64,000 nt of DNA from Desulfurococcaceae archaeon. Its GTDB lineage: Archaea > Thermoproteota > Thermoprotei_A > Sulfolobales > Desulfurococcaceae. Positions 26,583-35,503 of the stretch are shown one piece after another. The DNA lies in NCBI GenBank assembly GCA_028275705.1, contig JAPWUD010000001.1, positions 62,001 to 126,000 of the forward strand, read 5' to 3'. Position 1 is the stretch's first letter. The number at the start of each line of letters is the position of its first letter. Position numbers and translations under genes: made by a program. The notes below the pieces were generated by a model. It made no database searches. It saw only the letters and a list, made by a program, of their open reading frames with translations, and was not told the DNA's origin.

Positions 26583-27336
26583 GTGGTATGAGGACTCTTA
26601 ATCCACCAATAGAGATACTTGTAAAGGATACATTGTAAACCCTCTCCAATACACTAGTGTCTCTAAGTAATTCATCGTGAAATCCCGTGAAGACTACTCG
26701 ACCCCGTGATAATACTACATAGTAGTCGCACGTCATCGAGGCGAATAACGGGTCGTGTGTAGAGAGAACAATTGTTACACGACTAGAGATCTCCCTGAGG
26801 AAGCTAGACAGCCAGGTCTTCGAGTAGACGTCTAGGTGGCCGTCCGGCTCATCTAGTAATAGCACCTTTGGATCTTTCACAAGCGCCGCTGCGAGTACAA
26901 CTCTCTGTAATTCACCAGCACTGAGTTCACCAAGCCTCCTATTCGCTAGATCACTTAATCCAAGCATCTCACACACCTCGCTAACCCTCCTAAGATCCTC
27001 CTCGCTCGTAAAGAACCCCCTTGAAGCAGGGTATCTAGAGTAGACGAGTACATCTAGTACTGTGATACCGAGTAGATCTAGCTCCTCGAGTGTTGAAGAG
27101 TATGATAGCATTCTCCTAAGTTCACTAATAATACCCCTAGCATCTCTACCATTAACCTCGACTACGCCATCATAGCTGATTAACTGCGCTATGGCTTTAA
27201 GTAGCGTTGTCTTACCAGACGCATTGGGGCCTAGAATGCACGTGACTTTGTTACTAGGTATATCTATACTCACATCTCTAAGTGCTACTACACCACTACG
27301 CTTATACCTGACACTGAGACTCTTAATAGAGATCAA
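26542..27336 (-). CDS. ABC importer ATPase, cobalamin/iron-siderophore type
   Basis: 264 aa with Walker A GPNASGKTT (about 36-44), signature LSAGELQRV, Walker B VLLLDEP and the H-loop STHD. It matches the FecE/BtuD class that powers type II importers. The gene is the last of a three-gene minus-strand operon with 4-base overlaps: binding protein, permease, ATPase. Substrate (cobamide, haem or ferric chelate) cannot be told from sequence. Confidence 0.93.
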   Translation of the reverse strand: MISIKSLSVRYKRSGVVALRDVSIDIPSNKVTCILGPNASGKTTLLKAIAQLISYDGVVEVNGRDARGIISELRRMLSYSSTLEELDLLGITVLDVLVYSRYPASRGFFTSEEDLRRVSEVCEMLGLSDLANRRLGELSAGELQRVVLAAALVKDPKVLLLDEPDGHLDVYSKTWLSSFLREISSRVTIVLSTHDPLFASMTCDYYVVLSRGRVVFTGFHDELLRDTSVLERVYNVSFTSISIGGLRVLIPLNQSAYRGKLVRQ

Positions 27337-28292
27337 GTGAAGCCACCCCGAAACCTCCTAACAAGGAGCACTAGGAAGAATGGCGCTCCAATAGCAGATA
27401 TAACTGCTCCAGCTGGAACTTCACCCACAACTCTAGCCACTAGAGACCTAGATAGAGTATCCGTGGTGAATAATAGTAGTGAGCCGAGAGCCATGGCCAG
27501 GGGTATTACTAGTCTATTATCACTAGTCTTCAGTAAAAACCTAGCAGTGTGTGGAGTCACGAGACCGAGGAATCCAATAACTCCAAACTGCGAGACAATA
27601 ATGCTAGCGCTCACACCGGCAATTATAGAGGATAGTAGCCTCGTTAAGCCGGGATCGACTCCGAGTTGGGCAGCGTGATCGTCTCCAAGCATGATAACGT
27701 TGAGTCTCTTCGCCAAGACAACGTAGCCGAGAACTACTAGTATCGCTGCTAGTAGCGTGTATGGTAGGTTCTCGAGACGTGACTGTATAAATGTACCCGT
27801 TAACATTAGTGATGCATAGCCATACCTCGAGGAGACGTAGTAGAGTAGGAGCACTGAGAGACCTGAGAATAAGCTTGTAACACCAATACCTGAGAGTACA
27901 TAGGCGATGTCGCTTCCAGATATACTCTCAGCGATGAGGATCGTCACTGCTAGTGCAGAGAGACCCCCAATAGCTGCTGCTAAACTAATAATCCATAGAG
28001 TAACATGATCTAACACTAGTAATGTAGCGTAGACAGCGAATAATGCACCAGACCCCGTGCCGAGGATATAGTGGTCCACTAGTGGATTCCTCAGTGAAGC
28101 CTGCAGTATACATCCAGATGTTGCGAGGACGGTGCCGGCTAGTATCGTGTATAGTGCTCTATAGAGTCTATACATGACTATTCTCCCCGGTAACCCCTCG
28201 TTGAGGGTAACTATGTAGGTGTAGAGTATGGGTAGTGTAGTCGAGGCTAGTAGTATTGAAAAAACAAGGAGTAGTCTTAACTTACTATTCAA
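27333..28292 (-). CDS. ABC importer permease, FecCD/BtuC family
   Basis: 319 aa with about ten membrane helices. Conserved FecCD features: YRLYRALYTILAGTVLATSG, LRNPLVDHYILGTGSGA and the C-terminal GFLGLVTPHTARFL coupling segment. It forms the channel with the adjacent ATPase. TTG start after GGAGGAGAGG. Confidence 0.93.
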   Translation of the reverse strand: MNSKLRLLLVFSILLASTTLPILYTYIVTLNEGLPGRIVMYRLYRALYTILAGTVLATSGCILQASLRNPLVDHYILGTGSGALFAVYATLLVLDHVTLWIISLAAAIGGLSALAVTILIAESISGSDIAYVLSGIGVTSLFSGLSVLLLYYVSSRYGYASLMLTGTFIQSRLENLPYTLLAAILVVLGYVVLAKRLNVIMLGDDHAAQLGVDPGLTRLLSSIIAGVSASIIVSQFGVIGFLGLVTPHTARFLLKTSDNRLVIPLAMALGSLLLFTTDTLSRSLVARVVGEVPAGAVISAIGAPFFLVLLVRRFRGGFT

Positions 28293-29404
28293 GAACCTCT
28301 CCTCCGGGAGCCAATATATAGCCCGGTAAAGAACACTACTATGGCTACAACTATTGTTATTGCTACCGCTTGATTTATCTCCATAGCCCCCGCCATCCCT
28401 CCCTGTGTAGTGATCGTAGTGGTCTCGGTCTCCTTTACAGTTACAGTAGTTGCCTGTGGCGTAGTCACAGTCGGCGTCTCCACGGGTTTACCCAGTCTAC
28501 GCTCGAGTGCTGCGTAGAGTACTTGCGGTACTAGTTGTATTAGTGGCCCCGGCCTCGAGATAATGTCTACTTCTGTACTATTCAGTAATACTATGGGTTT
28601 ACCTAGATCGTATAGACCAGCCTCTCTAATGGTCTCGTTGGTTGCATATGAGCAGGCCACTATAATGAGGTCTGGACTCCACTTAGACACGGTCTCCACG
28701 CTCACTGCACTCCACCCATATGTAGTAGCTGCGTTGACTAGCCCAAGTCTTGAGAGTACATCATCTATGAATGTCGCTCTACCTGCGACCCATATACCCT
28801 GCCAGAAGTCCAGTACTACTAGTATTCTCCTACCACTATATGGCCTCAGTATTTTAAAACCCTCGTTTAACCCACTAGTAATTCTACCTATGAGTTCCTC
28901 AGCCCTACTAGTTTCATTGAATACTAATCCAATAGTGTATATATCGCTGAGGACCTCGTTGACACTCCTAGCTGAACCACCATGAATATACACTACTGTC
29001 ACATTGTAGGATTCAAGAGTCTCCAGTAGTGGCTTGTGCGCACCACTATCAGCCAATACAACATCGGGGTTTAGCCCCAGGATCTCCTCCACCCTAATAG
29101 CACTCCACCAGTAGCCACCAACATCAACTATACCCATCTCTCTAAGTCTACCACTAGTATTCAAATACCAATCACTCATTGAGAAACTATCAACACCAAC
29201 AACTCTATCAAGTAAATCGAGTTCAGCGAGAACCTCTGTAATAGATGGAGCCATTGAAACCACACGCCTAGGAACACCAGGCAACTCAACGTGCCTACCA
29301 AGAACATCCTCGACAACAATAGACTGCTCAGCCGTAGTCAACACACTTAAAGCAACTAGCAACAACAGTAGTGTAGGTATCCACCTATGAATCCGCTTGG
29401 ACAT
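28289..29404 (-). CDS. Membrane-anchored substrate-binding protein of the ABC importer
   Basis: 371 aa: signal segment WIPTLLLLLVALSVLTTA, a BtuF/FhuD-like binding domain (PRRVVSMAPSITEVLAELDL through about residue 310), a Thr-rich linker (TVTTPQATTVTVKETETT) and a C-terminal membrane helix with an RRR tail. Archaeal binding proteins are commonly anchored in this way. ATG at 29404 is chosen over 29506 because it gives a normal signal peptide. A perfect palindrome covers this start. Confidence 0.9.
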   Translation of the reverse strand: MSKRIHRWIPTLLLLLVALSVLTTAEQSIVVEDVLGRHVELPGVPRRVVSMAPSITEVLAELDLLDRVVGVDSFSMSDWYLNTSGRLREMGIVDVGGYWWSAIRVEEILGLNPDVVLADSGAHKPLLETLESYNVTVVYIHGGSARSVNEVLSDIYTIGLVFNETSRAEELIGRITSGLNEGFKILRPYSGRRILVVLDFWQGIWVAGRATFIDDVLSRLGLVNAATTYGWSAVSVETVSKWSPDLIIVACSYATNETIREAGLYDLGKPIVLLNSTEVDIISRPGPLIQLVPQVLYAALERRLGKPVETPTVTTPQATTVTVKETETTTITTQGGMAGAMEINQAVAITIVVAIVVFFTGLYIGSRRRGS

Positions 29405-29413
29405 ATTGTCCAA
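29397..29413. promoter_or_regulatory. Palindromic operator at the importer start
   Basis: TTGGACATATTGTCCAA is a perfect 7-3-7 inverted repeat with the importer operon start codon at its centre. A TTTAAG box sits about 20 bases upstream on the minus strand, so the site overlaps the predicted transcription start. A dimeric repressor bound here would block the promoter; the factor is unknown. Confidence 0.6.
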
Positions 29414-29750
29414 CACCCTTAAAGAGTATATTAGTGAGGGGCTAATATACCCAGACCATTGTAGATCAAGATCTAATATATAGCAATCCACAAGCAAACA
29501 GCACATTGAAGTAATTTACAAATAGCCATGTTCTTCCTAGTCCTTGACCTAGGCAATGACTTCATGGTTCCACCGCGAAACCGTGTTCCACACTGGAACT
29601 ATTCGGATAGTTTATGCATCGCTATGGATTAATCCATGGAGATATTACTGGTTTACCAGGGCTTCGTGGTTTTACATTTAAACTTGTTGTTTATTAGGTT
29701 TATTACCTCGTACATCGTATTAGGATGGTTTTGCACTTGGTGGTTTATAG

Positions 29751-30320
29751 ATGCTTACTCGGAGTAAGGTTTTAGTGGTTGTATTGCTTCTAGTGGCTTT
29801 AGTTATTCTACTATACTTATTTAACCCATGGGTTTACGCATATAAACCAGAATTTGCCTTCTACATAGACGTCTCCACGGGTAGACCCATTGTAGTCGGG
29901 GTAGTAGAGTGTATTGGCTTTACTCCATATTCAACGGGTGTATTGGGAGTCCGCATTATCCCAGGGGATTTTGTTTGCTATAGTGGGAGGGGTGAGAGTG
30001 TCTTCGACTCTTTGAGGATCTATATTAATGCATCAATAGGATACTGGGTTTATAGTGATGTAGCGTTATTCTACGCTAATACAACTAGTGTTAAGTACGT
30101 TGATGTAATAGTTGAGAAGCCACTGAATATGACTGGGCTAGAGGTAATACTGAGGGATAGGAGTGGAAATACTGTCCTAGTAGTAGACGCTACAAAATAT
30201 AATAAATACGAGTTAAGCCTACCCCAGGGGGAGTCTGTGTACAGGGTTACAATAGTATTAAATAGTGACAAGCCAACTAGAGGGGTATTCCGCATAGGAT
30301 TCTACATTAAAAACACATAG
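29751..30320 (+). CDS. Secreted beta-rich protein, possible fibre subunit 1
   Basis: 189 aa: an uncleaved or cleaved N-terminal helix (VLVVVLLLVALVILLYLF), then a wholly beta-rich exported domain with N-glycosylation sequons. The C-terminal half (LRIYINASIGYWVYSDVALF, VDVIVEKPLNMTGLEVIL) aligns by eye with the next protein, so the two are paralogs. This fold pattern is compatible with TasA/AbpA/cannula-type subunits, which is inference. ATG after a GGTGG site. First gene of the surface locus; the 244-base gap before it holds only a 14-base palindrome at 29624-29637. Confidence 0.65.
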   Translation: MLTRSKVLVVVLLLVALVILLYLFNPWVYAYKPEFAFYIDVSTGRPIVVGVVECIGFTPYSTGVLGVRIIPGDFVCYSGRGESVFDSLRIYINASIGYWVYSDVALFYANTTSVKYVDVIVEKPLNMTGLEVILRDRSGNTVLVVDATKYNKYELSLPQGESVYRVTIVLNSDKPTRGVFRIGFYIKNT

Positions 30321-30434
30321 TTAAACAAGTGAAGTCTACACCAAGGTATTCAATAGAGACGAGACTATAAAGTTTAAAAAGGGTTTATGATTGATAAAAG
30401 CTAAGCAAGAGGTATATGGAAAAAGGTGGGTGGA

Positions 30435-31091
30435 GTGGATAGAAGACTACTAGTACTAATAGTAGCAGCAGTAGCCCTCACAGGAGTAGTAAACGCAACA
30501 GCATTTGCATACAGGTGGATGACAGGCAACATAACAATATCTGACGCAAGTAGTGCAAGGGGTATAGCGTGCACAGGATTCTACGCTGCAGATAACCGCG
30601 ATCCAATCATGCCAAATGTAGGTACAAACTACAACGCACAAACATATGGAGGAAACACTATATCAGTAACACACGGCAATGCCGTCTGCCAGTGGACTGA
30701 TAGCGGAGGGAATACGAGGTACCTATATGAGAGTATCAAGGTAGATATTCCTGTAACTGTTGGATCCTGGTATATAAAGGACTTCTACGGCTTCGGCTAC
30801 CACGGCTTAAGTGAAGATCCATCAACAGTATATGTAACATTTAAACTAGAGCAACCCGTGAATGATACTACAGCGATAAGCAATGCATACTTGATAATAA
30901 AGTCCTCTGATGGCTCCACCGAGATCGGGAGATTAGACTTGGTGTCGGGTACTACCATAGGCCCATACTCGCTGAGTCGTAATAGTTCTTGGAGACTAGA
31001 TCTAAGATTTAATGCAACTAGTACTAGTACTGGCCCAGTATCGTTCACGGTAGGAGTGTACGTATCGCTAAGTAGCACTGAGTCTCCATAG
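30435..31091 (+). CDS. Secreted beta-rich protein, possible fibre subunit 2
   Basis: About 218 aa: signal peptide (LLVLIVAAVALTGVVNATAF), then AYRWMTGNITISDASS and a beta-sandwich-like domain ending in Ser/Thr-rich strands (FTVGVYVSLSSTESP). N-terminal xxYRWxxxNITIS recurs in the 33032 protein (YTQRWSYFTVNIS). The look resembles bundling-pilus or cannula subunits that polymerise by donor-strand exchange, but no diagnostic residue proves this. GTG at 30435 follows GGTGGG; frame opens at 30426. Likely the abundant subunit because it has its own TATA-like box (GTTTAAAAAG). Confidence 0.65.
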   Translation: MDRRLLVLIVAAVALTGVVNATAFAYRWMTGNITISDASSARGIACTGFYAADNRDPIMPNVGTNYNAQTYGGNTISVTHGNAVCQWTDSGGNTRYLYESIKVDIPVTVGSWYIKDFYGFGYHGLSEDPSTVYVTFKLEQPVNDTTAISNAYLIIKSSDGSTEIGRLDLVSGTTIGPYSLSRNSSWRLDLRFNATSTSTGPVSFTVGVYVSLSSTESP

Positions 31092-31112
31092 CGTGGTTAA
31101 AAGGTGGCGGGA

Positions 31113-32293
31113 GTGACTTATAACCCAAAAAGTTTTTTTCTCGTAGTCGCTTCCTCGGTGTCCTAGCTTATATTGGTTTATTCTTGTTCTTTGTGTTGTT
31201 TACTGGTAAGGCTTTCTACTCTCCTGTAGCATTTATTATTTCTACTAGTGGTAACCACGTTGTATCCCAGTGGAGTCTTGTTGTTGGATTAGCTGACTAC
31301 GTGGTTAAGCCGGGTAATCAGAGCAGTGTGTTGGTTTGCCGTGTTGAGGCTTGGAGTACTCCTTGCTTTATGGGCTTGTATGTACTTAATGGTAACGGGG
31401 TTAATGGAGGCTCTGTGTTAGTGGGGAATGGTAATGGGTTGACTCGTGTCGGGCTTAATGGCGACCATGTGAGGCTTTATGGTGTAGTAGCTAGTTTCCC
31501 TATTTATATTTGGCTCCCGCTCCTCACACTATACTTCGCTCTAATAGCATACATTCTCTTAAGAGAGGTTGAGAGGGGCTATGTACACCCACTTAGGGAC
31601 CCCCGTGTTCTCGGTGTAGCAATTCTAATAGCGATATCTATTAATAGCGTTCTTGTCGGGGCTCTATATGTTGACCAAGCTACTCCAAGGTATAGTCTAC
31701 CAGGCATTAGCGTTGAGTGGGGCTTTAACCTAGAGAATAGCACTGTATCCGCTAAGCTACTTCTCAGTGGTTTCTACATACTCCAGAGTGCTACGTGTAG
31801 TTACAGCCCGATCGGGGCTAATACTAGCTACCCACTCGAGACTATTATTGTGAGCGGGGACACTGTGATAGCTACTATACCTAGTACTATATATGGGCAA
31901 GTATATAAGTCTAGAGTACTCGAGCCGATACCCCCAATTCCAGCTAATTTATCAGTCTACGAGGCTATACCAGTTAAGTGTAGGTTTACACTTGATAAAG
32001 GGGTTTTTGAGGCTTCATACCTAGCTGTCTTCTACTGGAGGGACCTCGTAGTACTCGTCGTGGATTCCAGTGTACTAGTTAGTAATCCAAACCCCGTTGG
32101 AGTCAACGCTAGTATCTACATCGTGGATCTTAAGCGGGGTCGCTTACTGAACTCTACGAGTGTGTTTGTTAAGCCATTGTCTAGTGTGTGGATCGACCTA
32201 GGCTTGTATGGTGCTGGAGTCTATAGAGTGATTGTACAGTATAATTTACTAGGCTTGGTGAGAACTCGTGTCGTGGAGACTGTGGTTTCGTAG
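31113..32293 (+). CDS. Surface protein with internal membrane helices; frameshift at a T7 run
   Basis: The main frame opens only after a TAA and has no start codon before TTG 31184, in the middle of a hydrophobic helix. A well-placed start exists upstream in another phase: GTG 31113 behind AAGGTGG, reading VTYNPKSFF up to a run of seven T (31133-31139). One slipped T joins it to SRSRFLGVLAYIGLFLFFVL, a perfect N-terminal anchor. After that come an ectodomain, two membrane helices (about 120-145 and 165-185) and a second beta-rich ectodomain. Function unknown; possibly the assembly or anchor protein of the fibre locus. Confidence 0.6.
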
Positions 32294-33035
32294 GAGGAGG
32301 GTTAAGCCTCTACAAGAGCTTGTCTCAGAGGAGATTGCGTGGTATTGGTGGACTAGGCTTGGGTTTATTGGTAAACTATACTTATTAATCTCCAGTATAG
32401 TGTCAATATCATCCTCACTACTCACAGTCTACATACTATTCCAGCCGCTAGTAGTCTATGATGGATACACACTTAGTGGATACATATCCCCACTAAGCTA
32501 CAGCCTCAGAGTAGCTGGATACCCAGCTAAATACCCATTTCTCGATAGCCTAGTCTCAATATCTATCTTCATGTTGGCTTACGCAGCGGTCACAGGGATA
32601 CTCGGTGCTCTAGGAGTCATTGGAGTAGCCAAGGAGTGGAGGTCTTGGGTTGCATTTGCACCATCCTCGACTGCGTCAGCCTCACTACTAGTATCACTAC
32701 TATACTCACTACTACGCTTTGCTTCACTAGACGCTATACCATCAATACCATACACAGTGACAATAACAAGCACTGGTGGAGGCAGAGTCTACTTAAACTC
32801 ACCTAGAGCAACATACAATTGGACATACTACCTACCATGGAGGCCAATATACTTCTTCACAGCATTCAACATACTAATAGCATTCACAGCTGGCTCAATA
32901 ATACTCCTACTACTAAAGCCAAAAACACCAGTAACACGCGCTAGAATTAGAAGGAAGAGTGAGGTGAGCAGCTTAAACCCATTGTTGAATAAATTAAGGG
33001 GCTTATTTACTAAAAGTAGAGGTGGCAGTGTGTGA
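32268..33035 (+). CDS. Polytopic membrane protein of the surface locus
   Basis: 255 aa with four predicted membrane helices (LYLLISSIVSISSSLLTVYI, FMLAYAAVTGILGALGVIGV, a Ser/Leu-rich helix and FNILIAFTAGSIILLLL), an external loop with beta strands, and a basic C-terminal tail. Both ends probably face the cytoplasm. It overlaps the upstream gene by 26 bases and the next by 4, so the three are one translational unit. No family recognised. Confidence 0.7.
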   Translation: MSWRLWFRRRRVKPLQELVSEEIAWYWWTRLGFIGKLYLLISSIVSISSSLLTVYILFQPLVVYDGYTLSGYISPLSYSLRVAGYPAKYPFLDSLVSISIFMLAYAAVTGILGALGVIGVAKEWRSWVAFAPSSTASASLLVSLLYSLLRFASLDAIPSIPYTVTITSTGGGRVYLNSPRATYNWTYYLPWRPIYFFTAFNILIAFTAGSIILLLLKPKTPVTRARIRRKSEVSSLNPLLNKLRGLFTKSRGGSV

Positions 33036-34498
33036 CTCGACGAGCATTCATCGCAGTAATAGTCTTGCTCCTAGTAGCAAGCATTGCCTACGCTACAATA
33101 TATACGCAGAGATGGAGTTACTTCACAGTTAATATTTCACAACCCCACGTGTGGTTTGAAGACCCCCAGTACCCAAACGTAGTGGTAGAGCTATCCAACT
33201 ACAAGACAAGCGCAATAGTGAATATTCCGGCTGGGAATATGGGTGTAAGGCTAGTTAATAGAACTGGGCTAGTTTATAACCTCACTCAAGGCTATGACTA
33301 CGTCTCACAGTACTTTGAGCAATACGGTCAAAAAAACTGCAATTTCTCTTACACAAGTGACGGTAGCGTTATAGTGGCAACCGGCAACCCAAGTGGTGGA
33401 CTATACGGTGGCTGCACACTAAGATACAAATACCCCCCAGGTGTAATCGCCAACATCTCGTTCACAGCACTCATGAAGACTGATGACACAAATGAACAAG
33501 GCATTAGAGGAGTGTCTCTCTGGAATAGCACAAGTGGATACTACTACTTAGCTGGAATAAAAAACAATGCTACAGGGCAGTGGTTTTTCGGAATATATAA
33601 GTACACGGGGACAACTACAAGGGAGCCGGGAGGCCCCGTAATACCGGCACTAGTAGATACTGCAATAACTGGTGGTGTAACTAGTGCTTGGTTTAGTGTA
33701 TCTTTTCAGCAGATCATATACCCCAATGGCACGGTAGTTCTCAAAGCATGGCTCTACAATATTACGGGTGGAGGTGGATTAGTAGCCTACTTGGAGAAAG
33801 TTGACTCCTCACCTATATATGCCGATAACTTTGGATTAACAGTATATCAAATCGTTAATAAACCATCTGCTGTTTTCCAAATCGTTGGTTTTACGACTGA
33901 GACCCGTGTACTCATTGTTAAGGGTTTACCCTACTGTTGCTATGTCTATATTTACGACTCCTCCGGTGGTCTCATTGGATCCGGCCATGTAAATGAATCC
34001 GGTATTGTTGAAATCCCACTTGTGAATCCAAGTGTAATTAACGCGACTATTAGTGTTTCCTGCAGTGGGTATACATACAATTATACGCAGAGCATACTAC
34101 TAGGTGGAGACGTCTTTGAAGTATACTTTTGGTTTGAAGGACCAGCGCTCATGGTCTACACAGATATATTAGGCATGAACTTCACTGGCTGGTTAAGACT
34201 ATACAATGCTTCTTGTAATGGCTCAATATACAGTATTAAAGTATGGTTGGTTAATCAGACTGCCATCAGTAGTAGTATAAATATTACTCAAGTAGATAGC
34301 GGCCTCCTAGTATACCCCGATGAAACCAGCTTAATAATACTCACTCCACAGTCCACAGGCTGGGCTGGCAATGTAACTCTAAGGGCAGAACTTTACTATA
34401 ACACTTACTGCACACTGTACACATACTTCTACTATAACTACTCAATAGGCGCGTTCAGTTGGCTAGACGCCACAATGAACATTAAGGGGGGTCCGTGA
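33032..34498 (+). CDS. Large secreted multidomain surface protein
   Basis: 488 aa: signal peptide (AFIAVIVLLLVASIAYATIY), a first domain rich in strands and glycosylation sequons with a LamG/concanavalin-like feel (residues about 95-290, GVSLWNSTSGYYYLAGIKNN), then two Ig-like beta domains with a CC pair (GLPYCCYVYIYDSSGG). Possibly an adhesin or minor fibre component. GTG start after GAGGTG. Last gene of the locus; function inferred from position only. Confidence 0.7.
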   Translation: MTRRAFIAVIVLLLVASIAYATIYTQRWSYFTVNISQPHVWFEDPQYPNVVVELSNYKTSAIVNIPAGNMGVRLVNRTGLVYNLTQGYDYVSQYFEQYGQKNCNFSYTSDGSVIVATGNPSGGLYGGCTLRYKYPPGVIANISFTALMKTDDTNEQGIRGVSLWNSTSGYYYLAGIKNNATGQWFFGIYKYTGTTTREPGGPVIPALVDTAITGGVTSAWFSVSFQQIIYPNGTVVLKAWLYNITGGGGLVAYLEKVDSSPIYADNFGLTVYQIVNKPSAVFQIVGFTTETRVLIVKGLPYCCYVYIYDSSGGLIGSGHVNESGIVEIPLVNPSVINATISVSCSGYTYNYTQSILLGGDVFEVYFWFEGPALMVYTDILGMNFTGWLRLYNASCNGSIYSIKVWLVNQTAISSSINITQVDSGLLVYPDETSLIILTPQSTGWAGNVTLRAELYYNTYCTLYTYFYYNYSIGAFSWLDATMNIKGGP

Positions 34499-34678
34499 AT
34501 TATTACCTAGTAGTTTACTCTTAGCGGAGTCTTGATAGCTTACCACTCGTGAGGAATCCCATTATTCCTGAATATTTGAGTAGAGTTTTATGAACTTTCT
34601 AAATACCTGGGATCAGTCAACAATGTAGCAAGCTATGCTTTAAAAACCAAGTTTAAACACAAGAATTGTGAATAACCC

Positions 34679-35143
34679 CTACAGGTCAAGAGGCATTATG
34701 AAGACGTCACTCCTGAGATTTCTACTTTTGATGAAGGTTTTGAGTGATTCATCTATCGTCAAGAACTTTACATCTTCTTGTGTAATAGTGATGCTATATA
34801 GTATATTGTCTATTAAGTCTCTGTGGCCAAGTACATAGAGTTTTATTGCCTCCTTTACCGCCTCTTCAGTGATTTCTGCTCTGTTTAAGTCTCTTCTAAT
34901 TGCTCTAATTCCGTTAGCTACGGCTTCCACTATATTATTTCTGTTGTAATCCTGTCCACTACTTAGTTCACGTATTTTCTTTGTTATCTTCCACAGTGCC
35001 TCTAAAATACTTAGTTCACTATAGTATACCTCATGCTCTTTTAATTTTTCTATACAATTCATTACTACCTCGTCTGTTTTAAATCCTATAAAAGGCAATA
35101 GAAATGAGGTATCAAGTAGAATTTTGTAGTTTTTCTTGTTCAC
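34679..35143 (-). CDS. PIN-domain toxin, VapC type
   Basis: About 154 aa: the first strand KILLDTSFLLPFIG carries the first PIN aspartate, SELSILEALWKI the conserved Glu, and GHRDLIDNILYS plus FLTIDESL the remaining acidic residues. PIN proteins cut RNA; with the AbrB-like partner encoded just upstream and overlapping it forms a VapBC toxin-antitoxin pair. GTG at 35143 with GAGGAGAG before it is preferred over 35161. Confidence 0.82.
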   Translation of the reverse strand: MNKKNYKILLDTSFLLPFIGFKTDEVVMNCIEKLKEHEVYYSELSILEALWKITKKIRELSSGQDYNRNNIVEAVANGIRAIRRDLNRAEITEEAVKEAIKLYVLGHRDLIDNILYSITITQEDVKFLTIDESLKTFIKSRNLRSDVFIMPLDL

Positions 35144-35357
35144 GCTCACTCTCCTCTTCAAGCTCTTTAAAACTTATATATCCTACTTTAGGACCATATA
35201 GTGCATACCAGAACGCATCTCTAACTGGTTCAATAACTATTCTATCGCCCTCAATGTACATCCTGAGCTTCATCCCCTCTCTTATACCCATTTTATCTGC
35301 AATAGCCTTAGGTAATGAAACCAGTCTCTTCTTAGACACTTTAACTTCAAAACTCAT
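35112..35357 (-). CDS. AbrB-type antitoxin, VapB
   Basis: About 81 aa: SpoVT/AbrB swapped-hairpin N terminus (VSKKRLVSLPKAIADKMGIR, GDRIVIEPV) and a charged C-terminal helix that would embrace the toxin. It overlaps the toxin gene by 32 bases, typical for VapBC. ATG 35357 or GTG 35369 may be the start. Confidence 0.82.
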   Translation of the reverse strand: MSFEVKVSKKRLVSLPKAIADKMGIREGMKLRMYIEGDRIVIEPVRDAFWYALYGPKVGYISFKELEEESEREQEKLQNST

Positions 35358-35503
35358 CGTAGTAGACACTACCCCACCCCGCTAATATTCTCACCATATG
35401 GGCTTTTAAACTTAGTTCTCTACAATGGGCTTAAACCAGGATATGTCTAGGTTCACTTCAATAATCTTAGTTATTAAAGAATACTTATTGTTCTCCATGG
35501 GCT

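Noticed and set aside
31184-31300. TTG 31184 as the true start of the surface protein
   Set aside because: It lies inside the membrane helix with no ribosome binding site at proper distance, unlike GTG 31113 upstream.
34530-34580. C/D box sRNA
   Set aside because: A GTGAGGA box, a 12-nt spacer and CTGA are present, but no second C/D pair can be placed with acceptable spacing.
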